From contig CALBNA010000265.1 in NCBI GenBank assembly GCA_937896205.1, positions 1 to 5,703 on the forward strand: a stretch of DNA of 5,703 nt, in the 5' to 3' direction. A program made the translations under genes and the position numbers. The notes under the pieces were generated by a model. That model did no database searches. It saw only the letters and a list, made by a program, of their open reading frames with translations, and was not told the origin of the DNA. Positions 5,063 to 5,703 of the stretch are shown here, piece by piece (the stretch's first letter is position 1; each line of letters opens with the position of its first letter). Source of the stretch: an uncultured Campylobacter sp. GTDB lineage: Bacteria > Campylobacterota > Campylobacteria > Campylobacterales > Campylobacteraceae.

Positions 5063-5703
5063 CTAATCCTTTTTATAAAACACGTTAAAGCTGGCTCCGC
5101 CGAGCAAGATTACGATGCCGGCAATCCCCGCAAAAGGCGAAAACCAAAAATCCATCGTCCCCGCATAGAGCAAAGCAAGCCCCATGCAAAGGCTAATCGC
5201 GATATCTGCGCTAAACCAAAGCGCCCTCTCAAAAAAGCCTTGAGATTTTTTCGCCGTCAGGTTTTTGCTGAGATTTCGTATCTTTATGACCCTGAAATTT
5301 TCGTATTTTACGCTCGCTTCGTCGCCGTTTGCTAGCTCCAGGGCGCGCTTTTTATGGCTGCTACCCCATAAAAACGTATCGCCGACCATGACTCTAAAAT
5401 AGCTCTTCTCTTTCGTCTCAAAAATCCTTTTGTCGCGCACCCTGCCGTTAGCCTCGCCGCTAGACTTGGGCTCCTTTGTGGCGCCCAGCATCGATCTAAC
5501 GCGCAAGCCCAAAGACGCCTCGCGGTGATACTTAAACCAAGCAAAAGCAAGAGAGCCGAAACCAAAAACAAGTAACAAAGTGCTAAAAAGCGGCCACCGT
5601 CCGTCAAAACCAGAAAAAATCCCCCAAACGCCGGCCGCGGCGAACAACAAAAATAGCGCGAAAAACAGAGCCGCAAAAAAGGAGCTAGGCTCGTAGGCAT
5701 ACC
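5063..5703 (-). CDS. Multi-pass membrane protein of unknown function, 5' end beyond the window
   Basis: The frame is open from the TAG at 5063-5065 to the window edge, giving 212 visible residues. The true start lies further upstream; a TTG at 5648-5650 falls inside the first membrane segment and is not a credible start. Counting from the edge, hydrophobic segments lie at about 8-30 (SSFFAALFFALFLLFAAAG) and 36-56. Two more lie at about 160-180 and 185-208, with a short Lys/Asp tail. Between the pairs is a basic soluble region (about 60-155) with alternating strand-like stretches (KSYFRVMVGDTFLW, ASVKYENFRVIKIRNL) that could form a small beta domain. I do not recognise the family. The layout of paired membrane helices around a beta domain is shared by several uncharacterised inner-membrane families. 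It converges on the oxidoreductase gene across 256 bases. Confidence 0.8.
   Translation of the reverse strand, partial: YAYEPSSFFAALFFALFLLFAAAGVWGIFSGFDGRWPLFSTLLLVFGFGSLAFAWFKYHREASLGLRVRSMLGATKEPKSSGEANGRVRDKRIFETKEKSYFRVMVGDTFLWGSSHKKRALELANGDEASVKYENFRVIKIRNLSKNLTAKKSQGFFERALWFSADIAISLCMGLALLYAGTMDFWFSPFAGIAGIVILLGGASFNVFYKKD

Noticed and set aside
5332..5700. Minus-strand frame starting ATG at 5698-5700
   Set aside because: It overlaps the longer membrane-protein frame, which has coherent hydrophobic segments and stays open to the window edge; this frame is its out-of-frame shadow.

Overview
The window looks like the end of a draft-assembly contig from an epsilonproteobacterium, most likely one of the higher-GC Campylobacter species (the C. 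rectus / showae / curvus / concisus type). The basis is gene content, the constant use of AAATTT-type words, CTA and TTA leucine codons, and genes whose G+C looks close to half. This is inferred from style and family resemblance only, because no search could be run.

Left end (1-295): the first 49 bases are not biological. They are the i7 side of an Illumina Nextera library primer: P7 tail, an index reading CTAGTACG, and the transposon mosaic end. After it comes an AT-rich open frame (51-284, 29% G+C by my count) with no recognised product. Its composition is unlike everything to the right, so it is either a transferred gene fragment or a chimeric join made during library preparation or assembly.

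Main gene block (296-3961, all +): two tandem, clearly paralogous periplasmic amino-acid-binding proteins of the ABC type (296-1030 and 1091-1807) are separated by 60 bases holding two abutting hairpins. The second overlaps by one base (TAATG) an exported protein with a degenerate staphylococcal-nuclease-like domain (1807-2538). After 45 bases come thiD (2584-3366) and thiE (3359-3961), overlapping by 8 bases. Together they phosphorylate HMP and join it to the thiazole to make thiamine phosphate. No permease or ATPase for the binding proteins, and no thiazole or HMP synthesis genes, lie in the window.

Right part (3962-5703): a 293-base gap with no convincing gene precedes a KefF/MdaB-type flavodoxin-fold NAD(P)H oxidoreductase (4255-4806). 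A convergent intergenic region (4807-5062) then separates it from a minus-strand multi-pass membrane protein that runs off the window edge (5063-5703). That region is unusual: it contains a decayed copy of the 3' end of thiE, most of a cluster of nine AAATTT palindromes, and a 12-bp hairpin.

I see no convincing new biological system. The best second-look items are the adapter plus chimera-like left end, the thiE relic, the AAATTT cluster, the catalytically altered nuclease-like protein coupled to the second binding protein, and the two-hairpin spacer.
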